In this document: one piece after another, positions 1 through 7,588 of the stretch
Position numbering within the stretch: the first letter of the stretch is position 1
Layout: each line of letters begins with the position of its first letter
Position numbers and translations under genes: made by a program
Notes under the pieces: model-generated
Database searches by the model: none
The model's input: the letters and a program-made list of their open reading frames with translations, nothing else
Told to the model about the DNA's origin: nothing
Source: Sphingosinicella microcystinivorans
GTDB lineage: Bacteria; Pseudomonadota; Alphaproteobacteria; Sphingomonadales; Sphingomonadaceae
Length of the DNA stretch: 64,000 nucleotides
Direction of reading: 5' to 3'
Assembly (NCBI RefSeq): GCF_003634215.1
Contig: NZ_RBWX01000008.1
Coordinates: 1-64,000 of the forward strand

Positions 1-129
1 AAAGGGTTGTGTCGACAACTTCACTTTAGAGACCTGCTGGCCGGTCATGACTGCCTTGATGAAGCCGGCGGGCGCTACGCGCCCTTGTCTCCATCCAGGC
101 AATCCGGCCCTTCAATAGGCCGTTTCCCA

Positions 130-477
130 ATGCGCTACGGCGCCGAATTTATCGCCAATGCCGTCCAGCAATGGCTTGCCAAGATCAGCGTGAAAACGCT
201 CTACATCACGCCGGGCAGCCCATGGGAAAATGGCTGCTGCGAGAGCTTCAACGGCTCGATGCGTGACGAGCTCTTGAACGGAGAAATCTTCTACACCCTG
301 GCCGAAGCTCAGATCCTGATCGAAGCCTGGCGGCGACATTACAACACCGAGAGGCCGCACAGCTCGCTGGGCTATCGGCCTCCAGCCGCCGAAGCGGCAA
401 CTCCGCCATGGCTGCCCTACGGTTCCGCTACGCTTCACCTACGGCCAGCCATGGCGCCGGAGGCAATTTTAAACTAA
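130..477 (+). pseudogene. IS3-family transposase OrfB, C-terminal remnant
   Basis: Only the C-terminal third of an IS3-type integrase-core transposase remains. The family block around the third catalytic acid is present (WENGCCESFNGSMRDELL), followed by the usual RRHYNTERPHSSLGYRPP tail. The block holding the second catalytic aspartate, normally SDNGxEF, reads MRYGAEF here, so the homologous sequence begins at about position 130 and the enzyme cannot be active. The sequence before 130 matches nothing I recognise. The right inverted repeat of the element follows directly at 486-510. An inverted relic of the same kind of element ends at 5871. Confidence 0.9.
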
Positions 478-485
478 CAAACAAC

Positions 486-510
486 GCGGCCACTCACTGG
501 GGGCCGGTCA
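486..510 (+). repeat. Right terminal inverted repeat of the IS3 relic
   Basis: The sequence ends in CACTCACTGGGGGCCGGTCA, the TG...CA-type end typical of IS3-family elements just downstream of the orfB stop. About 20 of 25 positions match the inverted copy at 5871-5895, and the preceding GGCAAT...ACTAACAAAC stretch is also shared. The purU fragment starts directly after it. Confidence 0.75.
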
Positions 511-764
511 AAAGCTGCGGATAATGATTCCCGGTCGATTGGACTTGCGATCGCCATACGTTGAAAGAATCCGCCCGTTTCCGGATCGCCAAAGACTTGG
601 GCTTCCCGGATATCTCCCCCTTGACTTGCGATCAGCGCCGTTACCGCGGCGATTATTCCGGCTCTTACCGGTGCGCGAAAACACAAGACGGTTGATGTTT
701 GCTGGCCATGGATACTCCCTGGCGTGACGCAAAACGCGCATTCCCGGATGGCTAACCGATCCAA
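511..764 (-). pseudogene. purU 5' fragment (formyltetrahydrofolate deformylase ACT domain) cut by IS3
   Basis: The reading frame encodes an N-terminal ACT domain resembling formyltetrahydrofolate deformylase. It shows AGIIAAVTALIASQGGDI, then EAQVFGDPETGGFFQRM, which match the family pattern (RPGIVAAVSxFLxxxGxNI, then QFDDxxTGxFFMR). The match stops at AAF, exactly where the IS3 end begins, so the catalytic formyltransferase-like domain is missing. PurU hydrolyses 10-formyl-THF to formate and THF. In this fragment even the usual DRPG of the ACT domain reads VRAG, which suggests decay before or after the insertion. The start at 764 is tentative. Confidence 0.75.
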
Positions 765-765
765 C

Positions 766-805
766 TTCTCACTTCAACATACATTAGCGCATGTTGAAGT
801 GAGAA
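766..805. promoter_or_regulatory. Perfect 15-bp inverted repeat, 10-nt spacer
   Basis: The left arm TTCTCACTTCAACAT (766-780) and the right arm ATGTTGAAGTGAGAA (791-805) are perfect reverse complements. The site lies between the end of the dipeptidase gene and the purU fragment, both on the minus strand. It has no T-run on either strand, so it is not a clear intrinsic terminator. It could be a regulator operator for the truncated gene or an RNA hairpin. Confidence 0.6.
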
Positions 806-846
806 AGATCTCAAAGATGCGTGGAGGCGTCAAAACCTAAAACGAA

Positions 847-1827
847 TCACCGCCACACTTCTCGCGCTACCCGCAGGAAGTTCTCGCCGAGGACGGCGCG
901 CAGCACAGCGTCTGAATAGCCGAGCTTGACAAGCCGCTCGACGATTGGCTCGATCGCCTCCGGAGCGACCATGCGGACACCGGCTTCGTAGCCCATACCT
1001 TTGGGGAATGTGTGAGCCATCGTCCTTACGTAATCGTCGAGTTCTTGCTGATCGAAGACGTAATCCAAGCCGATGCCAACATGGTCGGGGCCAATAAGCT
1101 GCACAGCATGGTCAAGGTGCCGCACATAAGCCTCCGGCGAGTTGTCATTCGCGCCTAAGAAGATTCCGATGCCATTGATGCCCACGACCCCACCCGTAGC
1201 TGCGCAGGCCTTCATCTGTTCGTCGGTGATGTTGCGCGGATGATCGTGTACTGCGCGAGCATTGGAATGGCTGAAGATCACCGGTCTGGAAGAGTAGGAC
1301 ATCACGTCCATCGCAGTGCGGTAGCCGGTGTGAGTGCAGCAGGCGACCATGCCCACTTTCGCCATCTCGTCGAGTACCTCGCGTCCAAAATCGGTCAGCC
1401 CCCCATCTTCATCATGGCATCCGCCGCCGACCCGATTGTTGCGGTTGTAGGCCATCAGCATCCAGCGGACGCCGAGATCGTAGTAGAGACCGAGCAAGCT
1501 AGGTTGGTCGGCAATCCCGTTCGCACCCTCGATGTCGAACGCCACCGCCAGCTTGCCGTCGGCACGCGACTGTTCGATGTCGGAAACCGTCTCGACGATG
1601 ACATAGTCCGCCGGATGGTCTTTGAGCCAGCGGCGAAAGGCAGCAAGCACGCGGACATGGTCTTCGATGCCTTGCTCACCACACCCGATGTTCAGTATCG
1701 CGACGTTGACACCCGCGTCGCGGTAGCGCTTCAGCTGCGGCAGGAACTCCTCATCGAAAGGGCGCAGGGGCATGCAGCCATGATTGTCCCAGACAAGGGA
1801 GGATTCAATCAGGTTGGCAGCGGTCAT
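847..1827 (-). CDS. M19-family (renal dipeptidase-like) dipeptidase
   Basis: Zinc-dependent dipeptidase of peptidase family M19, which cleaves dipeptides and often accepts D-residues at the C-terminal position. Visible family landmarks are the N-terminal metal block WDNHGCMPL (His16, Cys18), FDIEG (bridging Glu), CCTHTGYR (His), FSHSNA (His) and GLDYVFD. The canonical second ligand of the HxD motif is Cys18 here instead of Asp. I chose the ATG at 1827 because AAAGGAGAGA lies 6 nt upstream. No signal peptide is evident, so it is probably cytoplasmic. It is a paralogue of the dipeptidase at 24929-25927, which has the same HxC change. The neighbouring hydrolase fragment, SRPBCC protein and gamma-glutamyltransferase suggest a peptide-processing group damaged by IS elements. 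Confidence 0.9.
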   Translation of the reverse strand: MTAANLIESSLVWDNHGCMPLRPFDEEFLPQLKRYRDAGVNVAILNIGCGEQGIEDHVRVLAAFRRWLKDHPADYVIVETVSDIEQSRADGKLAVAFDIEGANGIADQPSLLGLYYDLGVRWMLMAYNRNNRVGGGCHDEDGGLTDFGREVLDEMAKVGMVACCTHTGYRTAMDVMSYSSRPVIFSHSNARAVHDHPRNITDEQMKACAATGGVVGINGIGIFLGANDNSPEAYVRHLDHAVQLIGPDHVGIGLDYVFDQQELDDYVRTMAHTFPKGMGYEAGVRMVAPEAIEPIVERLVKLGYSDAVLRAVLGENFLRVAREVWR

Positions 1828-1863
1828 TGCGGCTCTCTCCTTTTTAGTACCAACGCCATGGTT

Positions 1864-1897
1864 GCTTACGTATCTGAAATGCTTACGCATCTGAAAT
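1864..1897. repeat. Tandem 17-bp repeat upstream of dipeptidase
   Basis: GCTTACGTATCTGAAAT (1864-1880) is followed at once by GCTTACGCATCTGAAAT (1881-1897), with one mismatch. It lies in the 87-bp gap before the dipeptidase start. Two helically spaced copies would suit a regulator binding site, but no partner is known. Confidence 0.5.
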
Positions 1898-1914
1898 AAT
1901 GCGAGTTCTGCTGG

Positions 1915-2337
1915 TCAACCAACATAGGCCGCAACGCGTTCGATGATAGCCCTGCCGGCGTCTTCCTGAATGAAGTGTCCAGCGTTGGGCATGAGATCGA
2001 ATGTTGAACCTGGCACAGTCGCAGCCCATTCCCGGCCCTGCTCTGCTGGGAAAATGCTGTCGCTGTCGCCCCAGAAGAAATGGGTTGGTTTCTTTAGCCT
2101 TGGCAATAGCCGGAAGCATTCTTCCTGGCCCTCGGGATCCCCGTCGGCACCCCCGAGGAATGGCAACATCTGAGGGAAGCGCTGTGCGCCTGCCTTCGAT
2201 TCGTATCCAACGAGCGGGGCCGCATAGCCGCGGTAGGCGGCGGATCGGTTGACCTCCCGATTCATCAGCGATCCGGCGACAATCCGCCCGATGTCCATAT
2301 CGCCGCCCAGCGCCTCAGGATCAGTCGAGCGTTTGCC
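1915..2337 (-). pseudogene. Alpha/beta-fold hydrolase, C-terminal half only
   Basis: This is the C-terminal half of a haloalkane-dehalogenase/epoxide-hydrolase-like alpha/beta hydrolase. It shows the late strand with the acid region FFWGDSDSIFP and the final histidine block MPNAGHFIQED. The nucleophile elbow and oxyanion region that should precede them are absent. The frame is open upstream of the ATG at 2298 and stops at a TAG at 2338-2340, so the gene has lost its 5' half. It ends 87 bp upstream of the M19 dipeptidase start and probably belonged to the same operon. The 245 bp upstream (2299-2543) hold nothing I recognise. Confidence 0.75.
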
Positions 2338-2543
2338 CTAAACAAAAAACTGCGTCATCTGTTTTGCTCATCCTTTGGCACTATCAAGCTCCCTCAAGAA
2401 ATTCAGCCAACATATCGTCGACCTAAACAGTCCATCTTGGGATAGTGTCCTAACCCGTGGTGTAGGCCGGCCTGCTCGACCGTCACAATTTTGGCCTGAG
2501 CACATTGACAACTGAGCCAGTTCAGCGGCGCGCCGCAACTGCC

Positions 2544-3110
2544 TTACTTACTGGTACGACTTTTCCTCGATGTGTCTTGCTCGGCCAATGCCTTCACTTT
2601 GCTATGGTCACTTTCGATAAGGCCCTGCGTTTCGCGAGCAACCGCTTCACGCAACGATTTTTCGGAAAAGAGATGGGTTGGGGAAACAAGACTGATCGAC
2701 AATTGTAGGGTACATCCTCGCGAATTTGGCGTCAGTTCGTAAGCTGCAAAGGTATAGGTTTCATCAGCGGCAATCAGATAGACAAGACGTCGGTTTGGCG
2801 CATAGGCGACTGTCCGTTCCATGCGCGCCATCACCTGACCCCCGAGCCGAGCCTTATATTCCGCGAGCTCCCCAACCGGGCCGGGCTCCAGGATGGTGCG
2901 GCTGACGAAGTTATCCTTCCATTTTGAACGATCAATCACATAAGACCACACAATCTCGCAGGGCGCGTCGATCTGCAGGTCAATCCGATTGAATGTTGCC
3001 GCAGCGGTTTCGGCCGCAATAGGCGCGGGTTTCGCGGCAAAAGTTGGGCCTGCCAGCATAATGGCTAGGCTAGCTAAAGCCGTTGCAGCAATAAGACTAC
3101 GAAATCTCAT
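2544..3110 (-). CDS. Exported SRPBCC (START-like) protein
   Basis: Protein of about 188 residues with a signal peptide (MRFRSLIAATALASLAIML, probable cut after TFA) and one SRPBCC/polyketide-cyclase fold (IDLQIDAPCEIVWSYVIDRSKW, hydrophobic ligand-cup family). The start at 3110 is preceded by GGAG at 9 nt. The longer frame begins with a TTG inside that Shine-Dalgarno. It is one of three exported SRPBCC proteins in this window, the others being at 24286 and 34817. All three stand beside peptidase or receptor genes. The family binds or transforms hydrophobic ligands. A periplasmic carrier or enzyme role is only inference. About 190 bp upstream separate it from the gamma-glutamyltransferase. Confidence 0.75.
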   Translation of the reverse strand: MRFRSLIAATALASLAIMLAGPTFAAKPAPIAAETAAATFNRIDLQIDAPCEIVWSYVIDRSKWKDNFVSRTILEPGPVGELAEYKARLGGQVMARMERTVAYAPNRRLVYLIAADETYTFAAYELTPNSRGCTLQLSISLVSPTHLFSEKSLREAVARETQGLIESDHSKVKALAEQDTSRKSRTSK

Positions 3111-3300
3111 TCTTTTATTCTCCAAGTAATGGCAGTTTGTGCTGCAGCCTGTCTTGGTGCGATCCTAAATCTCCACAATCTTGCCATGGGCGGCGGATAT
3201 GTTCCTGCCTGCGACAAGGCTTGGTTCCAGTCCATTGAAGATTTGTGCGTTTATAAGGACTGTCATGTTACTTCACCTCGTGTCTGGCACATTTTCAGTT

Positions 3301-5109
3301 TCAGAAGGCAACCGCGTCGCTGTTGCTGCGGTTATGCGATGCGGCATGCAACAAGCCGGTGTCGGGGTTGCGACTTATTGCAACCCATTTGCCTTCGCCG
3401 CCCGGCCTCGCCTCGCTCATCGGCAATTCCTTCCATGAGTAGCCGGTTGCATCGAGCACCAGCGGATTAAAGCGGCCCTGAGGAACATGGACGGTCTGTT
3501 GCATCGTCTTTAGATCGAGCCCTGGCGCAAAGAGGTCGGCCGTGTTGATGGCTTGCTCGACGTTCATGCCAAAAGCCGTAACATTTTGAAGACATTGAAA
3601 GGTGCGGAGATGAAGACCGGCACCCATCGAGGCAAATCCGATCACCGGGTGTCCACCTTTCATGAGTATCCCCGTTTCGGTGATCGCCGGCAAACGCTTG
3701 CCTGGCCCGGTCGCTGCGATCGCTTGCTGCTGGAACGAGCCGGGATCCCCGATTGTAATCCCGTCGATCACGATGCACGTTTTGCCCCAGATCACCGAAT
3801 TGATCGAGAGAGTGATAGCCGCAATGTTACCGTCCTTGTCGATCGCCACGACATCGTCTGAATGGCGCACGGTATTTTTCGCGAAAGGCACGAGTTGGGT
3901 GCCCGATTTGATGCGGGCCCAGAGCGCTTCGGCGTGTTTCATCGTAATGCGCGCGTCAGGCGACATGTCGAGTCCGGGAAAAGCCGCGGCGACCACAGCA
4001 GCCGGAAGCTCGCTCACATAGCCCATGTTGCAAATGTCAAGCACCTTGCGGAGCGCATCTCCGTCGCTGGTCCAGTGCGGCCCATCGGCCAGACCGGAGA
4101 CAACGGCAAGATTCTGCGCTTCGATCAGTGCCGTACCGCCCGAATTCGGCCAAGGATTGGTGAATACGCTATATCCGCCCGCTAAAGATGCCGAAATCGG
4201 ATCGGCCCAGATCGCTTCGTAACGCTGGAGATCTTCCAGCGTCATTTTGCCGCCATTAGCACGAACCGCACGGACCAGCTTGCGTCCCCAAGGACCCCCA
4301 TACATATAGTCGCTGCCCACCGATGCGACCCGGCGGAGCGTTTCAGCGAGCGCTGGCTGCTTGAAAATCTCGCCTGCTTGATAAGCGGAGCCGTCTGGCT
4401 TCAGGAACGTCGCGCGTGTATCAGGTAGGCGCGCCAGGTCATCGTGCCGAAATCTGAACTGGTCGGCCAGTTCACGCGAAACCGGCATTCCGTCTTCGGC
4501 TATAAAGATTGCTGGGTCGAACAAACTGGCAAAAGGTAATCTGCCGAATCGCCGGTGCGCGGCCTCGACACCTTTCATGAAGCCGCCTACAAGCGCCGTA
4601 CGCCCGCTTGGCGCCCCACTTCCCCGGCGGCCTGCCTCGCTGGAAAGATCGAGCCCTCCAGGAATCGAGAGTGGATCGCGTTCGTTAGCAACCGTGTTCC
4701 ACTCAGCGTTCATTGTGTAAATTTTTTCAGTCTTCGCTTCGTAATAGACCAGCGACTGAATACCAAAGTAACTGACCGGCGCTCCAGCGGTCAACGCAAT
4801 CTGCGTGAGCGCAGTCGTCATGGCCGCATCGACTGCCGATCCTCCTTGCTTGAGCGCCTCAAGCCCAGCGCGGGCGGCCAAGCCGTTATATGCAACAGTA
4901 ACGGCACCCCCGGTTCCCATTGCAGAACCGGCAGCGGTGCGATCGTGAAGCTGAGCACGCATGAACCGCTTGTATTCATTCGCAGGCCACAATGCCGGAG
5001 ACAGATTGGTCCGAGCTAGCGAGGGAGCCGCATATGCGGGCTTTGGAACAGCCAACGCGGCTATCGATCCAGCGATCAGAGTTGTCGCATTGCGGCGGTC
5101 TATTTCCAT
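3301..5109 (-). CDS. Divergent gamma-glutamyltransferase-family Ntn hydrolase
   Basis: Full-length (602 aa) member of the gamma-glutamyltranspeptidase family, which matures by autocleavage before a threonine and hydrolyses or transfers gamma-glutamyl groups in the periplasm. The N-terminus has a twin-arginine-like signal (DRRNATTLIAGSIAALA). Family blocks such as GGSAVDAAM, PNSGGTALIEAQN and DKDGNIAAITLSIN are clear. At the autocleavage site, where E. coli has TTHYSVVDKDGN, this protein has SDDVVAIDKDGN, so Ser417 replaces the nucleophilic threonine. The GGGGF and DGRETAP substrate-binding blocks are also changed (to APVSYFGI and NAEWNTV). It may act on a different acyl substrate or be inactive. 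The start has GGGGGAAG 4 nt upstream. A palindrome related to the TetR-type sites of the 22-36 kb cluster lies at 5306-5323. Confidence 0.85.
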   Translation of the reverse strand: MEIDRRNATTLIAGSIAALAVPKPAYAAPSLARTNLSPALWPANEYKRFMRAQLHDRTAAGSAMGTGGAVTVAYNGLAARAGLEALKQGGSAVDAAMTTALTQIALTAGAPVSYFGIQSLVYYEAKTEKIYTMNAEWNTVANERDPLSIPGGLDLSSEAGRRGSGAPSGRTALVGGFMKGVEAAHRRFGRLPFASLFDPAIFIAEDGMPVSRELADQFRFRHDDLARLPDTRATFLKPDGSAYQAGEIFKQPALAETLRRVASVGSDYMYGGPWGRKLVRAVRANGGKMTLEDLQRYEAIWADPISASLAGGYSVFTNPWPNSGGTALIEAQNLAVVSGLADGPHWTSDGDALRKVLDICNMGYVSELPAAVVAAAFPGLDMSPDARITMKHAEALWARIKSGTQLVPFAKNTVRHSDDVVAIDKDGNIAAITLSINSVIWGKTCIVIDGITIGDPGSFQQQAIAATGPGKRLPAITETGILMKGGHPVIGFASMGAGLHLRTFQCLQNVTAFGMNVEQAINTADLFAPGLDLKTMQQTVHVPQGRFNPLVLDATGYSWKELPMSEARPGGEGKWVAISRNPDTGLLHAASHNRSNSDAVAF

Positions 5110-5305
5110 CGATCTTCCCCCGATTTGATTGCCGCTTTGGAGGCAAAAGGGTTCCCGCGCGTAGCGGAAGCTCTTGATCTAGCCTTCAGCGGCCCGTTGC
5201 TATGTTGACCGTGCATTCAGCGAGCCTGACAATGCCTGCGGCACGCGGGCCAATGGGTCGCAGACAAAGCCGATACTGCTCGTTGAATCACGATACAATT
5301 CATTA

Positions 5306-5323
5306 ACATACATAACTGTATTC
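5306..5323. promoter_or_regulatory. Candidate TetR-type operator upstream of GGT
   Basis: ACATACATAACTGTATTC contains ATACA-N4-TGTAT, the core shared by the four sites at 22032, 25982, 34154 and 35489. The outer bases differ from the consensus CGATACA/TGTATCG. A separate half-site CGATACA lies at 5291-5297. Weaker than the other four. Confidence 0.4.
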
Positions 5324-5408
5324 TAACCGCAAGTCGATCTTGTTGGAGCTGTCAGGCAAACGGTAATTTGATTCCCCGTGCAGCCATCCGTCGCATAGAG
5401 AGGCGACA

Positions 5409-5687
5409 ATGAAACCCATTTCCCACAAGCGTCAACGCTTGTCGCCTGACACCATCTGCTTGGCGGCTTGGCTCTATTTCCGTTTCACTACGAGCCTGCG
5501 TGGCGACGAAGATCTGCTGGCCGAGCGTGCAATAGACCTCAGTTCCTAGACGGTTAGCCGTTAGACCAACAAATTCGGTCCTGCAATCGACGCCAACATT
5601 CACTGCAAGTGCTGGCGTGCCGATAGCGTCTGGCATCTCGATAAATTGTTCGTGCGCATCAACGGCGTGCGGATGTTCATGTGGTGA
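5409..5687 (+). pseudogene. IS6-family (IS240/IS26-like) transposase, decayed 5' part
   Basis: Translation from the ATG at 5409 begins MKPISHKRQRLSPDTICL and continues WLYFRFTTSLRGDEDLLAER, which matches the start of IS6-family transposases (helix-turn-helix, then first catalytic region). TAG stops interrupt the frame after AIDLSS and again after TVSR. Homology resumes (TNKFGPAIDAN, WHLDKLFVRINGVRMFMW, containing the first DDE aspartate) and ends at a TGA at 5685. The C-terminal half is missing. No terminal repeats were found. This is a dead copy that no open-reading-frame search would list. Confidence 0.8.
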
Positions 5688-5870
5688 GCCATGACCGACG
5701 TGTTTGTCTGAATTGAATGGCTCATATAATTGGGCACTGTACACTCGACAATCGGTTGCAAAGCGCTCATCAACTTCGAACGCGATGCCGGTGCAGCATG
5801 AATAAGCCCACCTCGGTGTTGGCCGAACCGGCAGAAGGCCATACAACCTTGTGCGGACCTGAGGTCCGGA

Positions 5871-5895
5871 TGACCGGCCCCCACCGAGTGGTCCG
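5871..5895 (-). repeat. Inverted relic of IS3 right end
   Basis: TGACCGGCCCCCACCGAGTG starts this repeat, the reverse complement of the IS3 end at 486-510 with a few differences. The shared TTTGTTAGT...ATTGCC follows at 5901-5916. On the minus strand the last codons FKAILH and a stop match the end of the first relic (EAILN). Beyond about 50 bp the homology is lost. The remaining sequence from 5688 to 6136 shows no gene. Confidence 0.7.
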
Positions 5896-6136
5896 TGTGG
5901 TTTGTTAGTGCAAGATTGCCTTGAAGCGCTTGGGAATGGTGGTCCGAATACATCCGGTTTGGCCATCTGCTGGCGAACATCCCGATGCAGGACTTGGCGA
6001 GCGACCACTCTCGGGCTGACGAAATTTAGACCGCTACAACAGAAACTGAGGCACGTAGCTGTCGTAGGACATAGCGCCAGCTCGCGGCAGCTATCCGCGA
6101 CTCACGCCCCATAACCTGCCGTTCCGGTCAGTTGTC

Positions 6137-7431
6137 TAATTGATTTTCTCATGGGCATTCCTTTTCCCGGTGCCAATGGTTGTCTTCGAGGTCATCGGAC
6201 AGCGTATGGTTGCGTTGTGTCCGAGCCTTCATGATCGCGGCCGGGCGAAAAGGGGTGGGCGTCTCTGGGTCCAACTCGAGGTTGTGGCCTCTACAGTCCG
6301 GGCGAGATCACCCTGGCATGGCTGACCGGGAAGAAGGGCGCTGGGGTCATGCCCAACGGAACTCCGTCTCGTTCACCCATAGCGAATGGAGCAGCACGGC
6401 TAGCTTGCGGGCAACTGCAATCCTGGCGCGTTTGTTGCCCTTAGATTCTGCGATCCTCTGTCCCCATTGCTGGAGGGCAAATGGCCGCTGCACACGGCAC
6501 AGCATGATATTGGCCGCCTCATAGAGCGATCGGCGCAGCATTGGATCGCCAGCCTTGGATATGTTGCCGTTGACATCGCGTTCGCCTGACTGGCTACGTC
6601 GTGGAACCAACCCAGCGTAGGCGCCGACATCCTCGCTACGGGCGAAGCGGTGCGGATCTTCAACACTGGCGGTGAATGTCAGCGCAGTGATCGGGCCAAC
6701 GCCGGGAACGGTCATTAGCCGGCTGCAAACGACATCCTCAGTCGCCCGGCTTTCCAGCAGCCGATTGGAAGCACGCAGCTGCTCTTCGATTATCTCCATG
6801 GAAGTCACCAAAGGCGCGAACAGCGGCTCGAGATCTGGCCGCTGCTGATACAATGCGATTAGTCGCTCGCGTCGCTTCCCCGGCGTGCGCGCAGCGCCGA
6901 GGCGCAGGCCGAACAACTTGAGGAGTCCGCGCAGCTGGTTACCCATGGCCACGCGTGTTGTGATCAGTTGGGCGCGAATGCGCAGGGCAGCGCGGTCGAT
7001 GTGCGTTGCTGACGCCTTCATATGCACGCGCTTGAACCAGCCTGTCCGAGCAAGCTGCGCCAGCCCCTCGGCATCATGTACGTCACTCTTGTTCACGCGG
7101 GCCGCCAACACGCCCTTCGCATGACGGGCGCAAATACACTCGACCGGGATGCTCCGCTCGGTGAGACCATGGTACAAGAACGTCGATAGAGGGCCGGTCT
7201 CCAAAACAACACGGGCCAGGCCAGAGCAGTGCTTGCCGAGCCACTTGGCAAGAACATCAGGATCGCTGGCTACGACATCGCGCTTCAAGACCACGCCATC
7301 CGTATCGACCACGCACACGTGGGTGGTCTTGTCACTCACATCCAAACCGGCAAAGATCGACATCGGTCACCCTCCTGCATTGAAGCGCCAAGGCGACTTC
7401 GTACCATCCAGGAGGGTGGCTAAATCAATTA
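6137..7431 (-). mobile_element. IS110-family (IS1111-type) insertion sequence
   Basis: The element carries one transposase gene (6347-7363). Short inverted repeats TAATTGATTT (6137-6146) and AAATCAATTA (7422-7431) lie at each side, giving about 1.3 kb, a normal size for the family. The non-coding part is longer downstream of the transposase (about 210 bp) than upstream (68 bp), as in the IS1111 group, whose bridge RNA is encoded 3' of the gene. A second inverted repeat, CACCCTCCTG (7368-7377) and CAGGAGGGTG (7409-7418), lies just upstream of the gene. Boundaries are inferred, not proven. Confidence 0.55.
6347..7363 (-). CDS. IS110-family transposase (DEDD/RuvC-like)
   Basis: Full-length 338-residue recombinase of the IS110 family. 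These enzymes use an N-terminal RuvC-like DEDD domain and a C-terminal serine-containing Transposase_20 domain, directed by a bridge RNA. Visible blocks are FAGLDVSDKTTHVCVVD (first Asp), VVLETGPLSTFLYHGL (Glu), VNKSDVHDAEGLAQLA (Asp pair), then VPGVGPITALTF and VGAYAGLVPRRSQSGERD (helix-hairpin-helix and C-terminal domain). The frame is intact, so the element may still be mobile. It separates the IS-riddled left end from the GC-rich lasso segment. Confidence 0.92.
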   Translation of the reverse strand: MSIFAGLDVSDKTTHVCVVDTDGVVLKRDVVASDPDVLAKWLGKHCSGLARVVLETGPLSTFLYHGLTERSIPVECICARHAKGVLAARVNKSDVHDAEGLAQLARTGWFKRVHMKASATHIDRAALRIRAQLITTRVAMGNQLRGLLKLFGLRLGAARTPGKRRERLIALYQQRPDLEPLFAPLVTSMEIIEEQLRASNRLLESRATEDVVCSRLMTVPGVGPITALTFTASVEDPHRFARSEDVGAYAGLVPRRSQSGERDVNGNISKAGDPMLRRSLYEAANIMLCRVQRPFALQQWGQRIAESKGNKRARIAVARKLAVLLHSLWVNETEFRWA

Positions 7432-7588
7432 CGCGGTGTCCAACATCCCCGCCGTTCCTCCATCCTGCTCCGCGCCAGCGATCGTCGCCTGAGAAGGCCG
7501 GGACGCGGGACCGCGACCCGGCAGAGCCGGCACGGCCGGCGGCGCAGAGCGCGGCCGCGCCCCGGAGGGGGCGCGGGGCGCCCGCCCC

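Noticed and set aside
5352-6008. 218-codon minus-strand frame in the IS graveyard
   Set aside because: It runs antisense through the IS6 relic and across the IS3 end, so it cannot be one gene.
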